This document shows positions 53,630 to 61,057 of a stretch of 64,000 bases of DNA, piece by piece; position 1 is the stretch's first letter, and every line of letters starts with the position of its first letter. The stretch covers positions 185,436-249,435 of the forward strand of contig JAJTAY010000009.1 in the NCBI GenBank assembly GCA_021287165.1, in the 5' to 3' direction. Made by a program: the position numbers and the translations under genes. The stretch comes from Bacteroidia bacterium (GTDB lineage: Bacteria > Bacteroidota > Bacteroidia > Bacteroidales > F082). The notes beneath the pieces were generated by a model. The model made no database searches. It saw nothing but the letters and a program-made list of their open reading frames with translations, and was not told the origin of the DNA.

Positions 53630-54610
53630 ATGTTAAGTGAAGAACTTTTTAATGAAATTGTCAGATGTGCTGTGATGGCACCATCAGGCCACAATACCCA
53701 ACCCTGGTTGTTCTCGAAAAAGAAAAATACAATCGTGATTTCACCGGATTTTCGTCGTGCACTTCCTGTGGCCGACCCCCAAAACAGGGAGTTGTACATC
53801 AGCCTCGGTTGCGCTGCCGAAACAGCCATGATTGCCCTGCGAAATCACGGCTTCGAACCGGAACTTAAGGTTTGCAGTACCTCCGGCATAACAACACTAG
53901 AAATTGATCTGGCCAAAGCGGAAACAAAAGCCGATTCCGATCTTTATACATGGATAAGCGCCCGTCAAACTGCACGCGGCACATTTGCAAAAGATTTGCC
54001 GGCCAGGCATGTGTCTGAACAGCTACGCGATGCTATTGCAAGCTCAAATGTTCGAATTTATTTTATTCAGGGGAAGGAGGCCTTCGAATTGCTGAGCCCC
54101 TATCTGGCAGAGGCCAATCGAGTGCAAACCGCAGGGAATGCCTATCGAAACGAGCTGATCCAATGGATGCGTTTCAGCCGTTCGGAAGCAATACATAAAT
54201 CGGACGGATTGTATACTGCCAGCAGCGGATTGCCCACTATCGGCCGGACTTTTGGAGGATGGCTTATCAAGCAGATTATAACCACTGCCAACGAAGAAAA
54301 AAGGCAACTTAAATTACTAAAAACCACACCTTTGTTTGCTATCATTGCTACAAATGGCGATGATCATGAACAATGGGTACAAACCGGGCTCGCCCTTCAA
54401 CGCATTGCACTTACGGCCACCAAACTGGGTATTGCCCACGCCTATCTGAACACACCGTGTCAGGTTGAAACGGTCAGGAAGAAACTTGCAAGCACAAAAC
54501 TTTTGCAGGACAGCACCCCTCAGGTGATTATAAGATTGGGTTATGCCAAACCTATGCCGCGGGCTTTTCGCCGTAGTGCAAAAGAAGTGATGATAAATCT
54601 GACCGAATAA
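53630..54610 (+). CDS. Cytoplasmic Acg-type nitroreductase-family protein
   Basis: The 326-residue protein is a paralogue of the exported nitroreductase at 36487-37578. It has VRCAVMAPSGHNTQPWLFS as FMN-binding opening and shares RNELIQWMRFSRSEAIHKSD with the corresponding NWMRFSNKDVNTKRD of the other, and it ends GLALQRIALTATKLGIAHAY. It has no signal peptide, so it should work in the cytoplasm. It is the third gene of the barrel-protease unit and is closed by a terminator. Confidence 0.82.
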   Translation: MLSEELFNEIVRCAVMAPSGHNTQPWLFSKKKNTIVISPDFRRALPVADPQNRELYISLGCAAETAMIALRNHGFEPELKVCSTSGITTLEIDLAKAETKADSDLYTWISARQTARGTFAKDLPARHVSEQLRDAIASSNVRIYFIQGKEAFELLSPYLAEANRVQTAGNAYRNELIQWMRFSRSEAIHKSDGLYTASSGLPTIGRTFGGWLIKQIITTANEEKRQLKLLKTTPLFAIIATNGDDHEQWVQTGLALQRIALTATKLGIAHAYLNTPCQVETVRKKLASTKLLQDSTPQVIIRLGYAKPMPRAFRRSAKEVMINLTE

Positions 54611-54618
54611 AGGCCAAT

Positions 54619-54649
54619 AAGCCTCCTCTGCAAATTGCAGAAGAGGCTT
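54619..54649. terminator. Hairpin terminator between convergent genes
   Basis: A 13-bp stem with one mismatch (AAGCCTCCTCTGC with GCAGAAGAGGCTT) and a 5-base loop lies between the nitroreductase and kinase genes that converge here. Only a short T-run follows on the plus strand. Confidence 0.6.
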
Positions 54650-54672
54650 TTCAACTCATGTGTGAAGGTCTT

Positions 54673-55311
54673 TTATTTATCCCTGCGCACCTGATATTCC
54701 TTACTGATAAGCACATCAGCCATGGGCTTGAGGGCCTGCACTTCCTGATGTTCCTTTTCGAGCACGCGCATGCGGTATTCGTTCTGGGGTTCCTTGCCGC
54801 GCACCACCTGAGCCTTTTTGGTTTCGTGGTAGGTGAGTTCGATGAACACCCTGAGGTCCACATCGGGCACCTTGATGGCATAGAGGCCGTCGATGATGAG
54901 CATGTCGATGCCGCTGTAGTCGGTGGTGAGCTGGTCGATTTGTTCGGTAACCAGGTCAACGCAGGGGCCGGTGGAAATTTTGCCTTCCTTGAATTCCGCA
55001 ATATTGCGCATGATGGTGTCCCAGTCGTATTCGCCTGGGCCTACCACGTTCTCGATGCCGTTGTCGAGCCTCCACTGGGTGCGCTCGAGCGGGTGAATGC
55101 GGTAGTAGTTGTCGATGTGCAGGGGTTTGGCCATGGTGCCGTGTTTGCGCATGCCTTTGGCAATCACGTGGGCCAGTTCCGATTTTCCTGAGCCCGATTC
55201 GCCCGAGATGGCCACCATCATTTTGGGTTTGCGGTTTTCGAGGATCATCTGCATGATGGCCTCGCCGGCTACACGGTGTTTTTCGTCGATGAGCAATACG
55301 TCTCCAAGCAT
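54673..55311 (-). CDS. Uridine kinase/phosphoribulokinase-like P-loop kinase, copy 2
   Basis: The 212-residue protein is a P-loop kinase of the uridine kinase/PRK superfamily. Walker A is GESGSGKS (residues 37-44). The substrate-side motif LHIDNYYRIHPLER corresponds to the D-(S)-F-Y motif of uridine kinases, and the Walker B-like strand is MLIIDGLYAIKV. It ends the disaccharide operon. Its near-identical-length relative is encoded just upstream (18-base gap), with Walker A at the same residues. It lacks a UPRT domain. The context of a phosphorylase that releases free glucose suggests a sugar kinase, but the fold allows uridine, ribulose-5-phosphate or other substrates. Confidence 0.75.
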   Translation of the reverse strand: MLGDVLLIDEKHRVAGEAIMQMILENRKPKMMVAISGESGSGKSELAHVIAKGMRKHGTMAKPLHIDNYYRIHPLERTQWRLDNGIENVVGPGEYDWDTIMRNIAEFKEGKISTGPCVDLVTEQIDQLTTDYSGIDMLIIDGLYAIKVPDVDLRVFIELTYHETKKAQVVRGKEPQNEYRMRVLEKEHQEVQALKPMADVLISKEYQVRRDK

Positions 55312-55328
55312 ATGTGTCTGTTGTTGTG

Positions 55329-55967
55329 TTACAAATGATATTTATCCAGGGTTCGGTCGAAGTCGAAAAAGAGGTCGCAGCCGTGCTTGAGGGCCTGCAC
55401 CATCTGGTGCTCGCGCTCCAGAATCTGGCGGCGGAACTCGGTCATCTCCTCTTTCTCGCTGTAAATCTGTGCTTCTTTGGTTTCGTCGTAGGTGAGTTCG
55501 ATGAACACCTTCAGGTTCGACTGCTTGATTTTTGTGGCATACAGGCCGTTGATGATTAGCATGTCGATATCTTCGAAACGGGTAATCAGTGTATCCACCT
55601 CGTTGGTAATCAGGTCAACGCAGGGCATGGTCGATTCGCGGTCGTTGTAGAAGTCGTCGATCACGAGGTTGATTTTGTGCCAGTCGTATTCGTCGGGGCC
55701 TACGCTTTCGATGCCGTTGAGCCTGCGCCATGCCTTACGTTCCTTGGGCGGGATTTTGTAGAAGTCGTCGAGGTCGATGATCTTGCTGATGATGCCTTTT
55801 TTGCGGAGTTTCATGGCAATGGCGTAGGCCAGGGTTGATTTGCCCGATCCCACTTCGCCACCGATGGTGATGATGAATTTTGGTTGTAGCACACGCTCGA
55901 GGGTTTCGATCACCACATCAGCGGCCTGTTCGTGCTTGCGCGTTACGGTAATTTTATCGTTCAACAT
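55329..55967 (-). CDS. Uridine kinase/phosphoribulokinase-like P-loop kinase, copy 1
   Basis: Also 212 residues. Walker A is GEVGSGKS (residues 37-44), followed by IDLDDFYKIPPKERKAWR, GIESVGPDEYDWHKI and MLIINGLYATKI. The paralogue downstream shares most of the blocks, for example CVDLIT/CVDLVT and VFIELTYDETK/VFIELTYHETK. Divergence of the two Walker B regions (IIDG versus IING) may reflect different partners or substrates. The gene lies 24 bases after the phosphorylase gene. Tandem duplication is evident. Confidence 0.78.
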   Translation of the reverse strand: MLNDKITVTRKHEQAADVVIETLERVLQPKFIITIGGEVGSGKSTLAYAIAMKLRKKGIISKIIDLDDFYKIPPKERKAWRRLNGIESVGPDEYDWHKINLVIDDFYNDRESTMPCVDLITNEVDTLITRFEDIDMLIINGLYATKIKQSNLKVFIELTYDETKEAQIYSEKEEMTEFRRQILEREHQMVQALKHGCDLFFDFDRTLDKYHL

Positions 55968-55991
55968 GGCCTAAAGGAATAAGATATCTTG

Positions 55992-58900
55992 TTAATATTC
56001 AACAACTTTCCATATGTTGGCCACCAGGCTTACCCGGTTGCCCTTTACAAAGATATCCGAATTTTTGTCGGCCATTATGCGGCTTTGTTGCCGTGCAATT
56101 TCGAAGCTGTAGCGCACACCCTTGAAACTCAGTCCAAATGAGAGCTGTTTCCAATGGTCGGGCAGGTTGGGCTCGAGGTGTATTTGGTCATACCGGTAGT
56201 TGAGACCTGCGTAGGTATTGACAGCGACGAGCACAGTAGCTGCCATCACTCCGGCATGAATGCCCTCGCCTGTAGTGCCGCCCTGAATGTCGATATAATC
56301 GCTGCCCAGAGCATCCTGATAAAGTTCAAGGCTAAGTGCCTTGTCGCCCACCATGGCAGCCAGACGGGCGTGTACAACGCGGCTGAGTGTTGAACCGTGT
56401 GAAGTGCGGGCCAGATAGTAGCGCAGATTGCGGTCGAGGTAGTCTTCGGGCAGGTGGTAGCCCATGGCTGCAAGCAGTTCGTCCACTTCTTCCTTGTTCA
56501 GGTTGTAGAAAGCCATGAGGGTATCGGCCTGTTTGGCCACCTTGTAGTGGTCGGGCGACTTGCCTTCGGCCTTAAGGATGCGGTCCATGCGGTAAACATT
56601 GCCATAACGGCGGCGGTAGTCGTCCCAGTCGAGCTCTTCGAGGCCGAAATAGCCGTCGTATTGGCCGATGATGCCCTGTTCGTTGAAGACGAGCTTTAGG
56701 TTGTGCCGAATTTTGTCCCACGCCTCGAGCTCTTTTGGGTCGAAGCCCAGTTTGCGTGCCTTGTCTTCGCCGGCCACGGCAATCAGTTGGGGCACCTTGC
56801 CAAAGAGCCAGGCCACCATGATGTTGGTGTAGGCATTGTCTTTGAGGCCGCCTTTTTCGCTTCCGGGCATATGCTCGTGAAACTCATCGGGTCCCATCAC
56901 GCCTTCGATGCTATAGCGGCCCGTTTTTTCGTCGTATTGTGCCTTGCTGGCCCAGAAGCGCGCTATTTCGAGAAACATCTCGAGACCATAGCTACGCACA
57001 AATGGCTGGTCGCCGGTGATCCACCAGTAGTCCCAGATGTTGTAGGCAATGGCCAGCGATACATGGCGCTGCAGCGAGCTGTGGTCGTCGCCCCATTGTC
57101 CGGTGAGGGGGTTCAGGTGCACCACCTGTGTTTCCTCGCGACCGTCGCTGCCACTTTGCCAGGGATACATGGCACCCTTGTAGCCGTGCTGGCGGGCGTA
57201 GGCCCTTGCGGCATCAAGCCGGCGATAGCGGTACATGAGCATGGATTTGGCCACCTCGGGCAGCTGAAAGTCGTACCATGGCAGGATGTAGAGCTCGTCC
57301 CAGAATACATGGCCTCGGTAGGCCTCGCCATGCAAGCCGCGCGCGGTGATGCTGGCGTCGAGCTTGGTGTTGTGGGGCGACATGGAAACGAAAAGGTGAT
57401 AGATGTGCAGGCGCAGCAGTTTTTGTGAGAAACGATCGCCGGTCAGCTGAATATCAGCCTTTTGCCAGAGCTTTTCCCAGGCTGCAGCGCTTTGGACGAG
57501 CAGGGTATCGAAGTGCATTTCTTCCCTGAGGGCATTGAGGGCACTGGACAGTGCGTCCTCGATGAAACTTTCTTTGTCGCTGCACACCGAAACTATCTTC
57601 TCAAGTGTATATGTCTGATTTTCTGTGGCTTGCACTTTGAAGTATGCTGATACCCTGCCCTCTTCGGTCTGGAAACCGGGTTGCGCGCTTCCAAAGCGAT
57701 GGATGGCTGCGGTGCAGATCTGGTGTTTCGATTGGGTGGTTTCGACCAGCACGAACATCTTGTTTTTTTCGACGCCCTGCTTGAGGGGACTGATGTGCTT
57801 CTGGTTGAGCGATTTGTAGCGCTCCACGCCGGCATTGATCAGTTGCCCGTCGATGGTGCTGCGCACTTCGATGCTACTGCTGTAGTTTAGGGGGGTAATC
57901 TGGTATCTGAGGGCAGCCAGCAAAGGGTTGTCCATACTGGCAAAACGCTGCGAGACGATGCTGGTGCGGCGGCCCTGATGGTCTTCGACCAGCATGTGAC
58001 GTTCGAGCAGGCCCTGATCGAAACGGATGCGGCGGCGGATGCTGAGTATTTTCCAGTTGTTGGGGTCGAACCATTCGCCTTCGTTGATGCGGAAGGTCAC
58101 AGGCAGCCAGTTGGGCAGGTTGACGAAGTCCTCGTTCTCCACGTCGCGGCCTGCCACATTGGTAATCAGCCTGTTGTACATGGAAGCCATATAGGTACCC
58201 GGATAGTTTACCTTGTTGGCCGTGGTTTCTTCCATGGCGCCGCGGGTGCCGAAGTAGCCGTTGCCCACGGTGAGCAGGGCCTCGCGCGAGCGTTCTTTTT
58301 TGGTGTCGTAGTCGTGGTAGGTGATGCTCCAGCTGTCGGCCTGAATGCCGTGCTCGAACCACTGATCAATCTCGTCGAGGCTGATGTTTGCCATATCTTC
58401 CACTACGATATCGGCACCGTTGGCATAGAGTTCGCTTTCGTTCTCCTCACGAGCGATACCCAGTACAAGCCCAAAATTTCCTGCCCTGCCGGCCTGTACG
58501 CCCGATACGGCGTCTTCGACCACCACACAGCGTTCGGGCTGGCAGCCCAGGTTGGCGGCTGCCGTGGTGAAAATGTCGGGTTCGGGTTTTCCATGGAGGC
58601 CCATTTCGGCCGAAACCACCCCGTCCACCCTTGTTTCGACCAGGTGGAGCAGGCCGGCGGCCTCCAGTACGGCCTCGCAGTTTTTGCTCGACGAAGCCAC
58701 ACCCACGCGCACGCCCTCGGCACGCAACTGCTTCATCAGCTGTACGGTAGATTCATAAACCTCTACTCCATCGCGGCGGAGCACCTCGTTGAAGGCGTCG
58801 TTCTTGAGGTTACCCAAACCGCAGACCGTCTCGAAAGACGGCTTGTCGGCGGGCTCTCCATAAGGAAGGCTGATGCCGCGGCTTTCGAGAAAGTCGGCAA

Positions 58901-59105
58901 CCCCCCTGTAGCGTGGTTTGCCGTCAACGTAGGGCAGGTAGTCGTCCTTATGGGTGAACTCCCGGAAAGGGGTGCCTGTTTTGTCGGCATGCCACTGCAG
59001 GAAGTCGTCGAACATTTTTTTCCAGGCAGCACTGTGCACCAGGGCAGTTTTGGTGATCACCCCGTCGAGATCGAAGATAAAGGCGTCGAAGCGTCGGTTG
59101 TGCAT
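55992..59105 (-). CDS. Bifunctional beta-phosphoglucomutase / GH65 disaccharide phosphorylase
   Basis: The 1037-residue protein is a fusion. Residues 1-230 are a HAD-type beta-phosphoglucomutase, with the nucleophile motif FIFDLDGVITKTALVHSAAW (D12, D14), then GVASSSKN and a late VVEDAVSGVQAGRAG. Residues 270-1037 are a GH65 family phosphorylase, with the general acid in MGPDEFHEHMPG near residue 740 and the typical HGSTLS and GTTGEGIHAGVMAA segments. GH65 enzymes phosphorolyse maltose, trehalose, kojibiose or similar to glucose plus beta-glucose-1-phosphate; the HAD domain converts this to glucose-6-phosphate. The start at 59105 (MHNRRFDAF) lies 5 bases after the GH13 stop. A longer frame to 59186 would overlap that gene and is unlikely. 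Confidence 0.88.
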   Translation of the reverse strand: MHNRRFDAFIFDLDGVITKTALVHSAAWKKMFDDFLQWHADKTGTPFREFTHKDDYLPYVDGKPRYRGVADFLESRGISLPYGEPADKPSFETVCGLGNLKNDAFNEVLRRDGVEVYESTVQLMKQLRAEGVRVGVASSSKNCEAVLEAAGLLHLVETRVDGVVSAEMGLHGKPEPDIFTTAAANLGCQPERCVVVEDAVSGVQAGRAGNFGLVLGIAREENESELYANGADIVVEDMANISLDEIDQWFEHGIQADSWSITYHDYDTKKERSREALLTVGNGYFGTRGAMEETTANKVNYPGTYMASMYNRLITNVAGRDVENEDFVNLPNWLPVTFRINEGEWFDPNNWKILSIRRRIRFDQGLLERHMLVEDHQGRRTSIVSQRFASMDNPLLAALRYQITPLNYSSSIEVRSTIDGQLINAGVERYKSLNQKHISPLKQGVEKNKMFVLVETTQSKHQICTAAIHRFGSAQPGFQTEEGRVSAYFKVQATENQTYTLEKIVSVCSDKESFIEDALSSALNALREEMHFDTLLVQSAAAWEKLWQKADIQLTGDRFSQKLLRLHIYHLFVSMSPHNTKLDASITARGLHGEAYRGHVFWDELYILPWYDFQLPEVAKSMLMYRYRRLDAARAYARQHGYKGAMYPWQSGSDGREETQVVHLNPLTGQWGDDHSSLQRHVSLAIAYNIWDYWWITGDQPFVRSYGLEMFLEIARFWASKAQYDEKTGRYSIEGVMGPDEFHEHMPGSEKGGLKDNAYTNIMVAWLFGKVPQLIAVAGEDKARKLGFDPKELEAWDKIRHNLKLVFNEQGIIGQYDGYFGLEELDWDDYRRRYGNVYRMDRILKAEGKSPDHYKVAKQADTLMAFYNLNKEEVDELLAAMGYHLPEDYLDRNLRYYLARTSHGSTLSRVVHARLAAMVGDKALSLELYQDALGSDYIDIQGGTTGEGIHAGVMAATVLVAVNTYAGLNYRYDQIHLEPNLPDHWKQLSFGLSFKGVRYSFEIARQQSRIMADKNSDIFVKGNRVSLVANIWKVVEY

Positions 59106-59109
59106 ATTT

Positions 59110-60822
59110 TCAGTTGTTTTGACAGTTAAACCAGTGATATCCGTAGGGTTCGATGACAAAAGGAGCGCCTCCTGCCTCACGGTCACTCAACAGGTCGTTG
59201 CAAAAACCTGCATGGGGAAGCAGTACTGTGACTGCTTTGTCAGAAAGGTTTTGAACGATGAGCAGCATTTCGTTTTCCAGTTCCCTGAAATAAGCCAGCA
59301 CTTCATCGAGCGGCTCACCAGCATGGTTACTCACTTCGGCAAAGCTAATGCTGCCCCGACCAAAAGCCTTGAATTGTTTGCGAGCCGCCAACATGGTACG
59401 AATGCGGTTAAATACTTTTGCATTGAAAGTATCGGGGTCGGCGAGTTGTTTTTCACGCAGGGCCCAGTTGATCTTGCCGCGTACCAGAAAACGGGTGTCG
59501 TCTTTGCCGGTAAGGGCAATCATTTCGCGGTAATAGTTTTCGTCGTTCTCCTTGCCAAATTCATCGCCGTAGTAGATGACCGGTGTTCCGGGCAGCGAAA
59601 ACATCATGCTGTAGGCCAGGCCAATGCGGCGCTCGTCGAATTGAAATAAGTTGGCAAGCCGGGCCGAAATGCCTTCGCCCACGCGGAAGTCCCATTGTGG
59701 TTCGTGGCAATAGTTTTCGTGGATGTACTTTCGGTCTTCCTCCGAAACGTACACCAGCTCGAGGCTGAGCTCGTCGTGGCAACGAAGGAAAGTGAACCAC
59801 TGGCCAGTTTCGGGAATTGGAGGTGTTACCTGCGGGCTAAGTATGTTTCTGATGGGATGCCCCGATTGCATGGCAATGGATTTGTAGAACATGGGCATTA
59901 CAGGGAAATGATAGGCAGCATGGCATTCGTCGCCCTGGCCCATATAGGCCACCACCTTGGCAGGCTTTTGACAGGCCTCGGCCAGCAAGAGGGTGCCGGG
60001 CTTTACATAGTCAAGCACGGCCCTGAAAAATTTCACCAAAAGGTGGGTCTGAGGCAGGTTCTCGCAATCGGTACCAACTTCTTTCCACAGATATGGTATT
60101 GCATCGGCACGGAATCCGTCCACACCCATCTGCTGCCAGTAGAGCATGTTGTTGGTCATCTCGAGCAATACCCTGGGATTGCGGTAGTTGAGGTCGGGCT
60201 GGAAGTTAAAGAAACGGTGGAAGAAATACCATTCGCCCCTTTTTTCCCAGTTGCTTTCCTCAAGCCCCTTGAAGATGATACGCGCATCGGCGAATTTGGA
60301 GGGGTCTTTGCTCCAGATGAAATAGTCGCGGTAGGGGTTGTCCTCGCCCTTGAGCGCTTCCTGAAACCAGGGGTGCTCCTCGGAACAATGGTTGATGGCG
60401 ACGTCGAAGATCACCCTGATGCCACGTGCGTGAGCCTCGTTGAGGAATTTGCCGAAAACAGCCTCCTGCTGATCGCGGGTAAAGCCCGGTTCGAGGCCGA
60501 GCAGGTCGTGGCGGATGAGGTCGTAGTTGCGGATGTCGAAACCGGCATCACGCATGGGGCTGTCCAAAATGGGCAACAGCCAGAGGCAATTCACTCCAAG
60601 GCCCTGCAGATAGTCGAGCTTTGCGGTCAGACCATCAAAATTACCGGCATACAGATCCACGTAAACCGAGTACACGATAGCATCTTTGTACCATAGGGCT
60701 TCATCATCTCTTTGTTGCGCTGAAGCAGGTTGCAGCCCTGCCAGAAAAGCGTCCAGCTGCTCAGTGCCTTGCGTAGGGTATAGCGCTGACCAGAGCTGGT
60801 AAATTTTTTCTTTAATACTCAT
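59110..60822 (-). CDS. GH13 enzyme of trehalose synthase (TreS) type
   Basis: The 570-residue protein is an alpha-amylase-superfamily enzyme. Region markers are GVNCLWLLPILDSPMRDAG, VIFDVAINHCSEEHPWF, GVDGFRADAIPYL with the nucleophile Asp near residue 240, LLLAEACQKP with the acid/base Glu near 280, and FLRCHDELSLELV near 350. The C-H-D-E-L form matches trehalose synthases, which interconvert maltose and trehalose, and the surrounding QWFTFLRCHDEL also fits. A C-terminal beta domain follows, with no maltokinase fusion. I take the ATG at 60822 over an upstream TTG at 60828. It opens a four-gene operon. Confidence 0.8.
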   Translation of the reverse strand: MSIKEKIYQLWSALYPTQGTEQLDAFLAGLQPASAQQRDDEALWYKDAIVYSVYVDLYAGNFDGLTAKLDYLQGLGVNCLWLLPILDSPMRDAGFDIRNYDLIRHDLLGLEPGFTRDQQEAVFGKFLNEAHARGIRVIFDVAINHCSEEHPWFQEALKGEDNPYRDYFIWSKDPSKFADARIIFKGLEESNWEKRGEWYFFHRFFNFQPDLNYRNPRVLLEMTNNMLYWQQMGVDGFRADAIPYLWKEVGTDCENLPQTHLLVKFFRAVLDYVKPGTLLLAEACQKPAKVVAYMGQGDECHAAYHFPVMPMFYKSIAMQSGHPIRNILSPQVTPPIPETGQWFTFLRCHDELSLELVYVSEEDRKYIHENYCHEPQWDFRVGEGISARLANLFQFDERRIGLAYSMMFSLPGTPVIYYGDEFGKENDENYYREMIALTGKDDTRFLVRGKINWALREKQLADPDTFNAKVFNRIRTMLAARKQFKAFGRGSISFAEVSNHAGEPLDEVLAYFRELENEMLLIVQNLSDKAVTVLLPHAGFCNDLLSDREAGGAPFVIEPYGYHWFNCQNN

Positions 60823-60854
60823 AATCAATTATTTACGAATTATTTCTCTTATCA

Positions 60855-60862
60855 CAAAAGTA
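60855..60862 (-). promoter_or_regulatory. Perfect -7 box of the disaccharide operon
   Basis: TACTTTTG on the minus strand matches TAnnTTTG, 32 bases before the GH13 start codon. There is no TTG 19 bases upstream. Confidence 0.45.
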
Positions 60863-61004
60863 AGGCAATAAGTGTTAGGGCTTTGTTGAAAGCATTACCG
60901 AGCAAGGTTTGCGTCATTGCAAACGGTTTCGGTACTAAGTTTCTGGTCGGATTGGGTTTCATCGATTTCATTTTTTTCACCTTTAACTTTTTAAAATGGT
61001 TTTT

Positions 61005-61012
61005 TAACTTTG
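61005..61012 (+). promoter_or_regulatory. Perfect -7 box of the giant secreted protein gene
   Basis: TAACTTTG lies 45 bases before the ATG at 61058. The -33 position is not TTG. The GTTTAAC heptamer (61036-61042) occurs in the leader. Confidence 0.45.
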
Positions 61013-61057
61013 AATGTGATACATTTGTCTCTTACGTTTAACCAAATCCAATAAACC

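Noticed and set aside
57978..59129. 383-codon plus-strand frame
   Set aside because: Antisense to the beta-phosphoglucomutase/GH65 fusion; no domain and no start site.
59106..59186. Longer start for the GH65 fusion
   Set aside because: It would overlap the end of the GH13 gene in another frame; the HAD domain starts cleanly at 59105.
59695..60696. 333-codon plus-strand frame
   Set aside because: Antisense shadow of the GH13 gene, which has a full set of conserved motifs.
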